64,000 nt of DNA, taken from Jannaschia rubra. GTDB lineage: Bacteria; Pseudomonadota; Alphaproteobacteria; Rhodobacterales; Rhodobacteraceae. The position numbers were made by a program, and so were the translations under genes. The notes beneath the pieces were generated by a model, which did no database searches, was not told the DNA's origin, and was given only the letters and a program-made list of their open reading frames with translations. Below are positions 21,344 to 30,098 of this stretch, one piece after another (positions within the stretch are counted from its first letter, which is position 1; each line of letters begins with the position of its first letter). The stretch covers positions 62,001 through 126,000 of the forward strand of contig NZ_CXPG01000009.1 in the NCBI RefSeq assembly GCF_001403735.1, written 5' to 3'.

Positions 21344-22201
21344 ATGACCACCGCCGACCGCCCTGTCCGCTCCGTCCTCTACATCCCCGGCTCGCGCCCG
21401 CGCGCGCTGGAAAAGGCGCGGGGCCTACCGGTCGATGCGATCATCTTCGACCTGGAAGATGCAGTCTCTCCCGACGAAAAGATCAACGCCCGGAACACGT
21501 TGGCAGAAGCATTGCAGGCAGGTGGCTACGGCGCCCGGCTGCGGATCGTGCGGGTCAACGGGGCGGACACCGAATGGGGTGCCGACGATTTTGCCGCGCT
21601 GGCCGCTCTCGCCCCCGATGCGGTCCTGCTGCCCAAGGTCAATTCGCCCGACGACGTCGCCGCAGCCGCGAAACATCTGGAGGGCGAGACGCAGATCTGG
21701 GCGATGATGGAGACGCCGGAGGGGGTGCTGAACGCCGCCGCCATCGCCCGCGCACCCCGGATGGGGGGATTCGTCATGGGCACGAACGATCTGGCCAAGG
21801 AGCTGAACTGTCGCGACCGGCCGGACCGCCTGCCCCTGATGACCGCGCTCGGCACCTGTCTCATGGCCGCGCGGGCCGCGGGCATCCCCTGCATCGACGG
21901 GGTGTTCAATGCCTACCTGGATGAGGACGGGCTGCGTACCGAATGTGAACAGGGGCGCGACCTCGGGATGGACGGCAAGACCCTGATCCACCCTGCGCAG
22001 GTCGCCATCGCCAACGAGGTCTTCGCCCCCTCGGCCGAGGAGGTCGACCTTGCCCGCCGCCGCATCGCCGCCTTCGATGAAGCGGTGGCGGCGGGGCAGG
22101 GGGTCGCCGTGCTCGACGGGCGGATCGTCGAGAACCTGCATGTCGACACCGCCCGCCGCACGCTGGCTCGCCTGGACGCCATCGAAAGGTTGGGCGCATG
22201 A
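21344..22201 (+). CDS. mcl2: (3S)-malyl-CoA thioesterase (HpcH/HpaI, CitE-like)
   Basis: 285 residues with the CitE-type TIM barrel: RSVLYIPGSRPRALEKA, IIFDLEDAVSPDEK, VNGADTEWGADD, WAMMETPEGVLNAA, GTNDLAKEL and the C-terminal GMDGKTLIHPAQVAIAN. The length and its neighbours NnrU and mesaconyl-CoA hydratase match Rhodobacter sphaeroides Mcl2, which hydrolyses (3S)-malyl-CoA to malate and CoA in the ethylmalonyl-CoA pathway. A malyl-CoA lyase (Mcl1) is the alternative, but that protein is longer. It overlaps the NnrU gene by ATGA. Confidence 0.85.
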   Translation: MTTADRPVRSVLYIPGSRPRALEKARGLPVDAIIFDLEDAVSPDEKINARNTLAEALQAGGYGARLRIVRVNGADTEWGADDFAALAALAPDAVLLPKVNSPDDVAAAAKHLEGETQIWAMMETPEGVLNAAAIARAPRMGGFVMGTNDLAKELNCRDRPDRLPLMTALGTCLMAARAAGIPCIDGVFNAYLDEDGLRTECEQGRDLGMDGKTLIHPAQVAIANEVFAPSAEEVDLARRRIAAFDEAVAAGQGVAVLDGRIVENLHVDTARRTLARLDAIERLGA

Positions 22202-22740
22202 TCCTGCTGGCGGCGGGCGTCGCGCTCTGGTCGGGGGCGCACTTTTTCAAGCGGCTCGCCCCGGACGCCCGCGCGCGCATGGGCGATGCGGGCAAGGGTG
22301 TCGTGGCGCTGGCGTTGGTGGCGTCGATCGTTCTGATGGTGCTGGGCTATCGCGGTGCCGACTTCGTGGCGCTCTGGTATCCGCCGCCGTTCCTCGTCCA
22401 CGTCAACAACCTGCTCATGGTACTGGCCTTCTACCTGTTCGGGGTGGGGGCGGCACGGGGCATCACGGCGACCTGGCTGCGTCATCCGCAGCTGACGGCC
22501 GTGTCGGTCTGGGCCGTCGGGCACCTTCTGGTGAACGGCGATCTGGCCTCCGTCGTCCTCTTCGGCGGGCTGCTCGTCTGGGCGCTCGCGGAGATGGCCG
22601 TCATCAACCGCAGTCAGCCCTGGGACCGGCCCGCAGGGTCGTGGAAGGGCGACCTGAAGGCGCTTGTGATTGGGCTGGTGCTGCTGGTCATTGCCGCGGC
22701 CGTGCATATCTGGCTCGGCGTCAATCCGTTCGGAGCCTGA
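22198..22740 (+). CDS. NnrU-family membrane protein
   Basis: 180 residues with about five membrane helices (VALALVASIVLMVLGY, LMVLAFYLFGVGA, LASVVLFGGLLVWALAEMAV, ALVIGLVLLVIAAAVHIWL). The NnrU signature includes LRHPQLTAVSVWAVGHLLVNGD and the MAVINRS segment. NnrU proteins were first linked to nitrite and nitric-oxide reductase regions and are related to heme-pathway membrane proteins; here no denitrification gene is near. It is translationally coupled to mcl2. Confidence 0.87.
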   Translation: MILLAAGVALWSGAHFFKRLAPDARARMGDAGKGVVALALVASIVLMVLGYRGADFVALWYPPPFLVHVNNLLMVLAFYLFGVGAARGITATWLRHPQLTAVSVWAVGHLLVNGDLASVVLFGGLLVWALAEMAVINRSQPWDRPAGSWKGDLKALVIGLVLLVIAAAVHIWLGVNPFGA

Positions 22741-22741
22741 G

Positions 22742-23770
22742 ATGACTGCAAAGACCGACCCCGGCCGCTTCTTCGAGGACTACCGCCTCGGGCAGACCAT
22801 CCGCCACGCCGTGCCCCGCACGCTCGCGGAGGGGGAGCGTGCGCTTTATCACGCGCTTTACCCGCAGCGGTTCGCCCTCAATTCCTCGGATGCCTTCGCG
22901 CTCGACTGCGGGCTCGACGGCTCGCCCATGGATGCGCTGGCGGTGTTCCACACGGTCTTCGGCAAGACGGTGCCCGACATCTCGATCAACGCTGTGGCGA
23001 ACCTCGGCTATGCCGAGGGGCGGTTCCTGCGCCCCGTCTTTGCGGGCGACACGTTGCGATCGGAGTCCGAGGTCATCGGACTCAAGCAGACGTCGAGCGG
23101 CACGTCGGGCGTCGTCTGGGTCCGCACCACGGGCTTCGACCAGAACGGCGACGCCGTGCTGACTTTCGTGCGATGGGTCATGGTCCGCAAGCGCGACGCC
23201 GATGCCCCCGCGCCCGAGACCCATGTCCCCGACCTGGCAACCTCGGTCGCCCCCCAAGACCTGATCCTGCCGGAGGGCCTGACGTTCGCGGACTACGATT
23301 TCGGCCTGGCCGGATCGCCGCACCGGGCCGGCGACTATGCAGTGGGCGAGACGATCGACCACGTCGATGCCGTCACCATCGAGGAAGCCGAGCACATGCT
23401 CGCCACCCGCCTGTGGCAGAACACGGCCAAGGTGCATTTCGACGCCACCCACCGCGACGACGGCCGCCGGCTGATCTATGGCGGCCATGTCATCAGCATG
23501 GCGCGCGCCCTGTCGTTCAACGGCCTTGCCAATGCGCAGGTGATCCTCGCGATCAATGGCGGAGCCCATGCCAACCCCTGCTTCGCGGGCGACACCCTGC
23601 GCGCCTGGTCCGAGGTGCTGGACCGCGCCGATCTCGCCCCCGGCATCGCCGCCCTGCGCCTGCGGACGGTGGCGACGCGGGGGCACCCTTTCGCCCTGCG
23701 CGACGAGGCGGGGAAATACCTGCCGGATGTGCTGCTCGACTTCGATTATTGGGTGGCGATGCCAGGCTGA
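22742..23770 (+). CDS. mch: Mesaconyl-CoA hydratase (MaoC-like)
   Basis: 342 residues from the ATG at 22742, the length of R. sphaeroides mesaconyl-CoA hydratase (about 343). It is a double hot-dog protein. The first domain has GRFFEDYRLGQTIRHAVPRTLAEGERALYHALYPQRFALNSS and FLRPVFAGDTLRSESEVIG. The second has GETIDHVDAVTIEEAEHMLATRLWQNTAKVHFDA and HANPCFAGDTLRAWSEVL. It hydrates mesaconyl-C1-CoA to beta-methylmalyl-CoA in the ethylmalonyl-CoA pathway of acetate assimilation. It follows the NnrU gene after 1 base. Confidence 0.9.
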   Translation: MTAKTDPGRFFEDYRLGQTIRHAVPRTLAEGERALYHALYPQRFALNSSDAFALDCGLDGSPMDALAVFHTVFGKTVPDISINAVANLGYAEGRFLRPVFAGDTLRSESEVIGLKQTSSGTSGVVWVRTTGFDQNGDAVLTFVRWVMVRKRDADAPAPETHVPDLATSVAPQDLILPEGLTFADYDFGLAGSPHRAGDYAVGETIDHVDAVTIEEAEHMLATRLWQNTAKVHFDATHRDDGRRLIYGGHVISMARALSFNGLANAQVILAINGGAHANPCFAGDTLRAWSEVLDRADLAPGIAALRLRTVATRGHPFALRDEAGKYLPDVLLDFDYWVAMPG

Positions 23771-23788
23771 CTTGCCGGGAGGGGGTGC

Positions 23789-24505
23789 ATGACGTCTGAT
23801 GCGGGGATGACACGTCTCGCGATCCTTTGCCTGTATCTCTGCACGGCGGGTCCAGCGGCGGCCGATTTCATTCGCAGCAATCTACGCTTCACGCTGTATC
23901 ACGAGCTGGGGCACGCGGTGATCGACCAGTTGTCGCTGCCCGTCTTCGGAACGGAGGAGACGGCCGCCGACAGCTTCGGCATTGTCTTGGCCGATCGCCT
24001 GCACCCGGAGGAGGAGATGCAGGTCATCCTCACTGACATGACAGCCCTTTCGCGGGCCGAGGCGGTGGAGCGGATCTTCGACCCCTGGGACCAATACATG
24101 CCCGATGCGCAGCGGCTGGCACGCGCGATCTGTCTGGCCTACGGCCTCAACCCGGCCGAGCGTCTGCCATTGGCCCGCGCCCTGGGAATGCCCGCGAGCG
24201 CCGCCGATGCCTGCGTCGAGGATGCGACGCAGGTCCGCGCGGCGTGGGCGCCGGTGATGGAGCGGCTGCGTCCCAAGCCCGGCGCTACCCTGACGGAAAG
24301 CCTGCGTCCGGGACGTCACGGCAAGGCGCTGCGCCTGCTCGGGCAGGATATCGAACGGGTGAACGAAGCCATCGTCCTGCCGCGGCCCGTGCCGGTCACG
24401 AACGTGGCCTGCGGCGAGGACAATGCCTATTATTTCCACATCGACGAGCGGATCGAGTTCTGCTCCGAAATGGTCGAGGCCCTGTCCGCGCGGGGCCTGC
24501 GCTGA
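23789..24505 (+). CDS. Secreted putative metallopeptidase (DUF4344)
   Basis: 238 residues preceded by GGGAGGGGG. It has an N-terminal signal (MTRLAILCLYLCTAGPAAADF; a second ATG at 23807 would start it directly). The mature protein has the zinc motif YHELGHAVIDQLSLPVFGTEETAADSFG, that is HExxH with a downstream acidic residue, as in the DUF4344 family. Later cysteines (AICLAYG, ADACVED, VACGED, EFCSEM) may form disulfides. It is probably exported to the periplasm. The substrate is unknown. It is convergent with the DUF3140 gene, 6 bases away. Confidence 0.8.
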   Translation: MTSDAGMTRLAILCLYLCTAGPAAADFIRSNLRFTLYHELGHAVIDQLSLPVFGTEETAADSFGIVLADRLHPEEEMQVILTDMTALSRAEAVERIFDPWDQYMPDAQRLARAICLAYGLNPAERLPLARALGMPASAADACVEDATQVRAAWAPVMERLRPKPGATLTESLRPGRHGKALRLLGQDIERVNEAIVLPRPVPVTNVACGEDNAYYFHIDERIEFCSEMVEALSARGLR

Positions 24506-24511
24506 GGCGGG

Positions 24512-24847
24512 TCAGTCCTTCTTGGGATCGTGACCCCAGTTCATCAGGCTGTAGCGCCAGTCGGAATGCTCCATGTCATCGTCCGGGCCGCCCTGCGCCT
24601 TGTGACGCTTGATGTAGCCCACGACCTTGGCCATGTGGTCCCACTGGTCGTCGGTCAGGTCGTCCTTATTGGTGCGCTTGATCTCGACGATGCGCTCGCC
24701 GGACTTGTGGCCCTTGGATTCGCCGTCGCCGCTGTCGACGCCCACGGATTTGCTCTCGTCGCTCTCCAGCCAGTCTTCCAGCTCCTTCGGCGCCATGTTC
24801 ACGAGGTCGCGCCATTCGTCCCAGACCTCTTCGCGTGATTTCGACAT
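24512..24847 (-). CDS. DUF3140 domain protein
   Basis: 111 residues, highly charged. It shows the DUF3140 pattern: an N-terminal EEVWDEWRDLVNMAPKELEDWLES, a glycine/serine linker, then RIVEIKRTNKDDLTDDQWDHMAKVVGYIKRHKAQGG and SDWRYSLMNWGHDP. It is cytoplasmic. Members of this family have been found beside DNA-binding or stress proteins, but the role is not established. It probably has its own promoter in the 63 bases upstream, which also hold the terminator of the next gene. Confidence 0.82.
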   Translation of the reverse strand: MSKSREEVWDEWRDLVNMAPKELEDWLESDESKSVGVDSGDGESKGHKSGERIVEIKRTNKDDLTDDQWDHMAKVVGYIKRHKAQGGPDDDMEHSDWRYSLMNWGHDPKKD

Positions 24848-24879
24848 GCGGTCTCCGTTCGTCAGGTGAAAGGGAAGGA

Positions 24880-24898
24880 GCGGCCCGCGCGGGGCCGC
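24880..24898 (-). terminator. Hairpin downstream of the membrane protein gene
   Basis: Arms GCGGCCC at 24880-24886 and GGGCCGC at 24892-24898 with a 5-base loop. On the minus strand it is followed by a pyrimidine-rich TCCTTCCCTTTC tract. It lies 13 bases after the stop of the gene at 24911-25945. Confidence 0.55.
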
Positions 24899-24910
24899 CC
24901 CATCGTGTCG

Positions 24911-25945
24911 TCAGGCGCGTGCGGGGCGGCCGGCGGCAGCACCGCCCACGGCAGCGCCCAGCCCGATGAGCGAGGCCAGCGCGGCAAGCCACGCAGCGGT
25001 CGCAGCGGCGTCGGTCGCTTCCTCGGCAGCGGCGAGGGCCGTCTCGCGCGCCTCCGTCAACGCGGCTTCGGCCCGTTGCTGAACCTGTTCCGCCCGGGCC
25101 TGGACGTCGTCGATGAAGCGTTCGGCCTCGGCCGGGGTCACGCCGAAGCGGTTCTCCATGACCGCAATGGCTTCCTGCCGGTCTTCCTCACCCAGAACGC
25201 CGCCCTGGCCGAAGACGTTGTCGATGAAATTGTCGACTTCGGCCCCGATGTTCGTCGGATTGGCCAGGATGTCATCGGCCGTGGCGGTCGCCTGCTGGCG
25301 GATGCGGGCCTGTTCCTGCTGCGAGATCACGTTGCGGAACGCTTCGCGCGCCTCGGCACGGAAGTTCTCGGGCGTGATGCCGTTGCGCCGCAGGGCCTGC
25401 TGCACGCCGTCGGGCAGATCGTCCATCGAAAGCGAGCTGATCGACACGTCCGGCAGCGAGAAGTCGTCGGGCACGACGGCCTGCGTCGCCGATCCCAGAC
25501 CGCTTGCGATGCTGGAGATGGCCGAGCCGGCGACATTGGCGATGCCCATGGCGGCCGAGGTGGCGAGCCAGACAGCGGCCAGCGTCGTCAGCCCCCAGAC
25601 CGTCGCGCCATGCAGCATGGCACCCACGGAGTGCATCACGCCGGCCAGGCGCCCTGCGACATAGCCGCCCGCTCCGAGGGCCACGAGCTGGCTGATGAAC
25701 TGCCAGATGGCGGTGGTGGTCAGGCTGCCGTTCATCGGGCTGGCCTCGTCGGGCTCGAACAGCGAAAGGCCGAGACCGATCCCCACGAGGCTGAGCAGGA
25801 CGAAGACGCCCAGCGCGACGACCGTGCCGGCGAAGATCGCGCCCCAGACGGCGCGCCCCCGGCCATCGTACATCCGCTCGATGTCGTCGTGGACAAGGTC
25901 TCCCGGCCGACCGGGTGCGGGGGTGGTGTGCGTGGTCTTTTTCAT
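24911..25945 (-). CDS. Multi-pass membrane protein with coiled C-terminal domain (hypothetical)
   Basis: 344 residues. The cytoplasmic N-terminus (RPGDLVHDDIERMYDGRGRAVWGAI) is followed by glycine-rich membrane helices (IFAGTVVALGVFVLLSLVGIGLGLSLF, FISQLVALGAGGYVAGRLAG, GATVWGLTTLAAVWLATSAAMG). A long amphipathic helical region with many glutamines and glutamates (residues about 180-320) comes next, and a final hydrophobic helix (AAWLAALASLIGLGAAVGGAAAG). The family is common in alphaproteobacteria but uncharacterised. Its start is 108 bases from the paired operator shared with sdhC, so it may be controlled divergently by the same regulator. Confidence 0.7.
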   Translation of the reverse strand: MKKTTHTTPAPGRPGDLVHDDIERMYDGRGRAVWGAIFAGTVVALGVFVLLSLVGIGLGLSLFEPDEASPMNGSLTTTAIWQFISQLVALGAGGYVAGRLAGVMHSVGAMLHGATVWGLTTLAAVWLATSAAMGIANVAGSAISSIASGLGSATQAVVPDDFSLPDVSISSLSMDDLPDGVQQALRRNGITPENFRAEAREAFRNVISQQEQARIRQQATATADDILANPTNIGAEVDNFIDNVFGQGGVLGEEDRQEAIAVMENRFGVTPAEAERFIDDVQARAEQVQQRAEAALTEARETALAAAEEATDAAATAAWLAALASLIGLGAAVGGAAAGRPARA

Positions 25946-26053
25946 CGTGCTCTCCGCGGTTTTCGGTGCGGGGGCGCGGGATGCGCCGTCCAGGAGGGCA
26001 ACACCGACGTTGCGTCACGGTTCCATGACCGGGGCCGCCGCCCGGTTCGCCGC

Positions 26054-26091
26054 GGTTCGTGATCACAGTCCGGTCCGCGTGATCACGAACC
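26054..26091. promoter_or_regulatory. Paired GTGATCAC operator upstream of sdhC
   Basis: GGTTCGTGATCAC at 26054-26066 and its exact inverse GTGATCACGAACC at 26079-26091, with a 12-base spacer. The GTGATCAC cores at 26059 and 26079 are 20 bases apart. It lies 107 bases upstream of sdhC and 108 from the divergent membrane-protein gene. It matches the operator upstream of sucC (19549-19579). Confidence 0.82.
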
Positions 26092-26197
26092 TTGCCAAAC
26101 GGTGCGATTTGCCACGCTGCGACCGTCCGCCCCCGTGACACCGGCGCGAAACCCGCTAGAACCCTTTCGAACAGTCAGAGCCGGAAGGACGCCATCC

Positions 26198-26581
26198 ATG
26201 GCCGATGTGAACCGGGGCAATCGCCCGCTCAGCCCGCATCTGCAGGTCTATCGCCCGCAGCTCACCTCGATCACCTCGATCCTCACACGGCTCACCGGCA
26301 ATGCGCTGGTCATCGCGGGTCTGATGATCACATGGTGGTTCGTGGCCGCGGCCTCCGGGCCCGACGCTTTCGCGGTCGCGGATGGGTTTCTGCGGTCGTG
26401 GTTCGGGAAGCTGATCTTCCTGGGGTCGATCTGGGCCTTGTGGTATCACACGCTCGCCGGCATCCGGCACCTGATCTGGGATCAGGGCTACGGCCTCGAG
26501 ATCGGGACGGCCGAAAAGCTCGGGTGGGGCGTGGTCGGCGGTTCGGTCGTGCTCACCCTCCTGACCGTCATCATCCTGTAA
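26198..26581 (+). CDS. sdhC: Succinate dehydrogenase cytochrome b556 subunit
   Basis: 127 residues from the ATG at 26198, downstream of a GGAAGGA ribosome site. It begins with the SdhC signature RPLSPHLQVYRPQLTSITSILTRLTGNAL, which contains quinone-site residues. Three membrane helices follow, with the heme ligand region YHTLAGIRHLIWDQG. With SdhD it anchors SdhAB and binds heme b and ubiquinone. It is the first gene of the sdh operon, with the paired operator 107 bases upstream. Confidence 0.96.
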   Translation: MADVNRGNRPLSPHLQVYRPQLTSITSILTRLTGNALVIAGLMITWWFVAAASGPDAFAVADGFLRSWFGKLIFLGSIWALWYHTLAGIRHLIWDQGYGLEIGTAEKLGWGVVGGSVVLTLLTVIIL

Positions 26582-26592
26582 GGGGCGCATCC

Positions 26593-26964
26593 ATGGCTTT
26601 TCTGACCGATCGCAAGCGCGTCGAGGGACTGGGGCCCGCCGGGTCCGGCACGATGCACCACTGGCACCAGACGGTGCTGTCCGCGGCGCTGGTGATCCTC
26701 GTGCCGCTGTTCGTCTTCACCTTCGGCGCGGTGCTCGGCGCTCCTTGGCCCGAAGTCGTCATCTACTATTCCCGTCCCTTGCCCGCGCTCGTCGCGCTGC
26801 TGACGCTGGTGGTGGGCTGGATCCATTTCGCCAAGGGCGTGCAGGTCCTGATCGAGGACTACGTCTCGGGCACCGCCCGCAAGGCCGCGATCATCGCGAC
26901 CACCTGTCTCAGCTATGCCGCCGCGCTGGCCTGCGTCTATGCGCTGGCCCGGCTGGCCCTGTAA
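26593..26964 (+). CDS. sdhD: Succinate dehydrogenase membrane anchor subunit
   Basis: 123 residues with three membrane helices (VLSAALVILVPLFVFTFG, LPALVALLTLVVGWIHFAKG, AIIATTCLSYAAALACVYALARL). The N-terminal segment GSGTMHHWHQTVLSA and the HFAKGVQVLIEDYV motif carry the second heme ligand and quinone-site residues. It starts 11 bases after sdhC. Confidence 0.95.
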   Translation: MAFLTDRKRVEGLGPAGSGTMHHWHQTVLSAALVILVPLFVFTFGAVLGAPWPEVVIYYSRPLPALVALLTLVVGWIHFAKGVQVLIEDYVSGTARKAAIIATTCLSYAAALACVYALARLAL

Positions 26965-26982
26965 GTTCCGGAGAATTCGACG

Positions 26983-28794
26983 ATGGCAGCCTATGAATAC
27001 GAGACCCACGAATACGACGTCGTCGTCGTGGGGGCCGGTGGCGCCGGTCTTCGCGCGACGCTCGGGATGGCGGAACAGGGGCTGCGGACGGCCTGCGTGA
27101 CCAAGGTGTTCCCGACCCGGTCGCATACCGTGGCGGCCCAGGGTGGCATCGCCGCGTCGCTGGGCAACATGGGCCCCGACAGCTGGCAATGGCACATGTA
27201 CGACACCGTCAAGGGGTCGGACTGGCTGGGCGATACGGACGCCATGGAGTACCTCGCCCGCGAGGCGCCTAAGGCCGTCTATGAGCTCGAGCATTACGGC
27301 GTGCCGTTCAGCCGGACGGAGGAGGGCAAGATCTACCAGCGGCCCTTTGGCGGCCATACCACCGAATACGGCGAAGGCCCCCCGGTGCAGCGCACCTGCG
27401 CCGCCGCCGACCGGACCGGCCACGCGATCCTGCACACGCTCTACGGCCAGTCGCTCAAGCAGAAGGCCGAGTTCTTCATCGAATACTTCGCCATCGACCT
27501 CATCATGTCCGAGGATGGCACCTGCCAGGGCGTCCTGTGCTGGAAGCTCGACGACGGCACGCTTCACCTGTTCTCCTCCAAGATGACGGTGCTGGCGACG
27601 GGTGGCTACGGTCGCGCCTACTTCAGTGCCACGTCCGCCCACACCTGCACCGGCGACGGTGGCGGCATGGTGGCGCGCGCCGGCCTGCCGCTTCAGGACA
27701 TGGAGTTCGTGCAGTTCCACCCCACCGGCATCTACGGCGCCGGCTGCCTCATCACCGAAGGCGCGCGCGGCGAGGGCGGATACCTCACCAATTCCGAGGG
27801 CGAGCGTTTCATGGAACGCTACGCTCCCACCTACAAGGACCTGGCGTCGCGCGACGTGGTCAGCCGCTGCATGACAATGGAGATCCGCGAGGGCCGCGGC
27901 GTCGGCAAGAACAGCGACCATATCCACCTGAACCTGTCGCATCTTCCGCCCGAGACGCTGCACCTGCGCCTTCCGGGCATCTCCGAATCGGCGCGCATCT
28001 TCGCCGGCGTCGACGTCACGAAGGAGCCGATCCCCGTGCTGCCCACGGTGCACTACAACATGGGCGGCATCCCCACGAACTACTGGGGCGAGGTGCTTGC
28101 CCCTACCAAGGACGATGGCGACCGGGTGTCGCCCGGCCTGATGGCCGTGGGCGAGGCAGGCTGCGCCAGCGTGCACGGGGCGAACCGCCTGGGGTCGAAC
28201 TCGCTCATCGACCTTGTGGTCTTCGGCCGCGCGGCCGCGATCCGCGCGGGCCAGATCGTCGATCCCGAAACCGCCGTGCCCGCGCCCAACATGCGCTCGG
28301 TCGAGATGGCGCTTGCCCGGTTCGACGGGCTGCGCCATGCACGCGGACAGGTCGCCACGGCCGAACTGCGGCTTGAGATGCAGAAGACCATGCAGGACGA
28401 CGCGGCCGTCTTCCGTACCTCCGAGACGCTGGCACAGGGCAAGGAGAAGATGGAGGGGATCGCCGGCAAGCTGTCGGACGTGTCCGTCACCGACAACACG
28501 CTGATCTGGAACTCCGACCTGATGGAGACATTGGAATTGGCCAACCTCATGCCCAACGCCGTGGCCACCGTGGTCGCCGCCGAAGCGCGCAAGGAAAGCC
28601 GCGGCGCCCACGCGCATGAGGATTTCCCCGACCGCGACGACGAGAACTGGCGCAAGCATTCGCTGACCTGGTTCAAGGGCGACCGGATGGCCCCGGACCT
28701 CGGCTATCGGGGCGTCCACGTGAACCCCCTTACCAGCCACAACGATGGCGGCATCGACCTCAAGAAGATCGCGCCGAAGGCCCGTGTCTACTGA
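26983..28794 (+). CDS. sdhA: Succinate dehydrogenase flavoprotein subunit
   Basis: 603 residues. The FAD-binding [20 protein letters not shown] and the flavin-attachment histidine in [14 protein letters not shown] are present. Active-site stretches [29 protein letters not shown] and [19 protein letters not shown], and the C-terminal [21 protein letters not shown] with flavinylation-related residues, are complete. It oxidises succinate to fumarate and faces the cytoplasm. Unlike most sdh operons it is not followed directly by sdhB: two small lipoprotein genes and a sulfotransferase gene lie between. Confidence 0.98.
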   Translation: MAAYEYETHEYDVVVVGAGGAGLRATLGMAEQGLRTACVTKVFPTRSHTVAAQGGIAASLGNMGPDSWQWHMYDTVKGSDWLGDTDAMEYLAREAPKAVYELEHYGVPFSRTEEGKIYQRPFGGHTTEYGEGPPVQRTCAAADRTGHAILHTLYGQSLKQKAEFFIEYFAIDLIMSEDGTCQGVLCWKLDDGTLHLFSSKMTVLATGGYGRAYFSATSAHTCTGDGGGMVARAGLPLQDMEFVQFHPTGIYGAGCLITEGARGEGGYLTNSEGERFMERYAPTYKDLASRDVVSRCMTMEIREGRGVGKNSDHIHLNLSHLPPETLHLRLPGISESARIFAGVDVTKEPIPVLPTVHYNMGGIPTNYWGEVLAPTKDDGDRVSPGLMAVGEAGCASVHGANRLGSNSLIDLVVFGRAAAIRAGQIVDPETAVPAPNMRSVEMALARFDGLRHARGQVATAELRLEMQKTMQDDAAVFRTSETLAQGKEKMEGIAGKLSDVSVTDNTLIWNSDLMETLELANLMPNAVATVVAAEARKESRGAHAHEDFPDRDDENWRKHSLTWFKGDRMAPDLGYRGVHVNPLTSHNDGGIDLKKIAPKARVY

Positions 28795-29005
28795 TCGCGC
28801 CCTCCTGACCGTGCTTGGTCGCCTTGGCGCAGTCTGTGGCCTCTCGGCCCTTGCCGCCTGCATGCCCACCGGGCCGGAGGCGCGGCGGGCGAGCTATCTC
28901 GACTGCGCGCGCGATCAGGGGGTCACGGTTCGGGGCGGCACCATCGTCACGCGCGGGCCGGAGGATCTGGCGCGGCTCGACGCCTGCCGGGCGGTGCCGC
29001 GATGA
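28784..29005 (+). CDS. Small lipoprotein between sdhA and sdhB (first)
   Basis: 73 residues from a GTG at 28784 inside the end of sdhA. It has a lipoprotein signal with lipobox SALAAC (residues about 27-32, [22 protein letters not shown]). The mature part is about 44 residues ([42 protein letters not shown]) with two cysteines likely to be disulfide-bonded. It overlaps sdhA by 11 bases and the next lipoprotein by ATGA. No family is recognised. It is real by overlap context and lipobox, but the exact start is uncertain. Confidence 0.68.
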   Translation: MSTDRALLTVLGRLGAVCGLSALAACMPTGPEARRASYLDCARDQGVTVRGGTIVTRGPEDLARLDACRAVPR

Positions 29006-29220
29006 AGGGTCTGTGGCTCACCGGGGCGCTGTTCCTTGCGGGTTGCGTGGCCGATGGCCCCCGTCCGGCGTTCACGGCAGGCGACGGGGTGACGCCGGGC
29101 CTCGCCTCGTGTCTGTCCGCGATCGGACGCGCCGACGTGGCAGCCGACCCGGAGGCGCCGATGTCCGCCGTCGAGATCCAGGGCCTGCTCACCTGCACCG
29201 CAGAGCGGGCGCGCCGCTGA
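29002..29220 (+). CDS. Small lipoprotein between sdhA and sdhB (second)
   Basis: 72 residues. The lipoprotein signal [15 protein letters not shown] has a clear lipobox (FLAGC). The mature protein is about 57 residues with two further cysteines (LASCLSAIG and LLTCTAERARR), a pattern similar to the preceding lipoprotein. It is coupled to it by ATGA and to the sulfotransferase by a 1-base stop/start overlap (TGATG). The function is unknown. Confidence 0.68.
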   Translation: MKGLWLTGALFLAGCVADGPRPAFTAGDGVTPGLASCLSAIGRADVAADPEAPMSAVEIQGLLTCTAERARR

Positions 29221-30032
29221 TGGTGTCCGAGGCCCCTCTCGTCGCGCCGCGCGTCATGGGCGTCGGCACGCATCACAAGACCGGCACGCTCTGGATGCGG
29301 GCGGTGTTTCGCAGGCTGGCCGAGAGTGCCGGAATCGAGGCGCATACCGTCTATCCGGCCAGCGGCGAGCGGCTGATTCCCGACGACCGGCGCGTCTTTT
29401 TGTTCCAATGGTCGTCGCAATTCCCCGAGGCCATCCTCGACCGGCCGGACGCGCGCATTCTGCACGTCATCCGCGACCCCCGCGACGTGCTGCTTTCGGG
29501 CATGCATTATCATCGTCGCGCGCCCGAGGGCGGCGAGGAAGTGCTGCACGAGGCCCGCGACGACTTGGACGGCCGAAGCTATCAGCAGCATCTCAACACC
29601 CTGCCCGACGACACGGCCCGCCTGATGTTCGAGATGGGCGAGCGGCACGCGCGCACCCTGGCCGAGATGACCGCCTGGGACTATGCCCGCCGCACGACCG
29701 TCGAGGCACGCTACGGGGATCTCATCCGCGACCGCGACGGACGCCTGTTCCGCGAATACCTGCGGAACCTGGGCCTGACCGAGCCGGAGGTCGCCGTGGG
29801 CCTGCGGGCCTTCTGGGACACCGCCCTGTTCGGCGGTCTCGCCCGCGACGACGACCGCAGCCCCCGCGTGCGCGCCCATGTGACCCACGGCGGTGCCGCG
29901 CAATGGCGCGCCGACCTGCCGCTTTCCGTCGCCCGCGCCTATGCCGAGCGTCACGGCGAGGCGCTTGTCACGCTGGGCTACGAGGATCACCCCACCGCCT
30001 GGCTTGAGGAACTGCGTCATGCCGCCGCCTGA
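29220..30032 (+). CDS. Sulfotransferase-domain protein
   Basis: 270 residues. The PAPS 5'-phosphosulfate-binding motif is present near the N-terminus (GVGTHHKTGTLWMRAVFRRL), as is the 3'-phosphate-binding region (DARILHVIRDPRDVLLSGMHYH), where the arginine and serine are conserved. It is soluble with no signal peptide. It would transfer sulfate from PAPS to an unknown acceptor. It sits in the sdh operon, with a 1-base overlap upstream and 66 bases before sdhB. This is an unusual guest, since nothing in succinate oxidation requires sulfation. Confidence 0.83.
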   Translation: MVSEAPLVAPRVMGVGTHHKTGTLWMRAVFRRLAESAGIEAHTVYPASGERLIPDDRRVFLFQWSSQFPEAILDRPDARILHVIRDPRDVLLSGMHYHRRAPEGGEEVLHEARDDLDGRSYQQHLNTLPDDTARLMFEMGERHARTLAEMTAWDYARRTTVEARYGDLIRDRDGRLFREYLRNLGLTEPEVAVGLRAFWDTALFGGLARDDDRSPRVRAHVTHGGAAQWRADLPLSVARAYAERHGEALVTLGYEDHPTAWLEELRHAAA

Positions 30033-30098
30033 CCGCCAAGCCACCTCATTTCGCGCAGGCCAGCACGCCTGGCCAACGACATCCCCGAGGAGGACATC

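Noticed and set aside
26488-28869. 793-codon minus-strand frame across sdhA
   Set aside because: A shadow of sdhA; no domain, and it spans several real genes.
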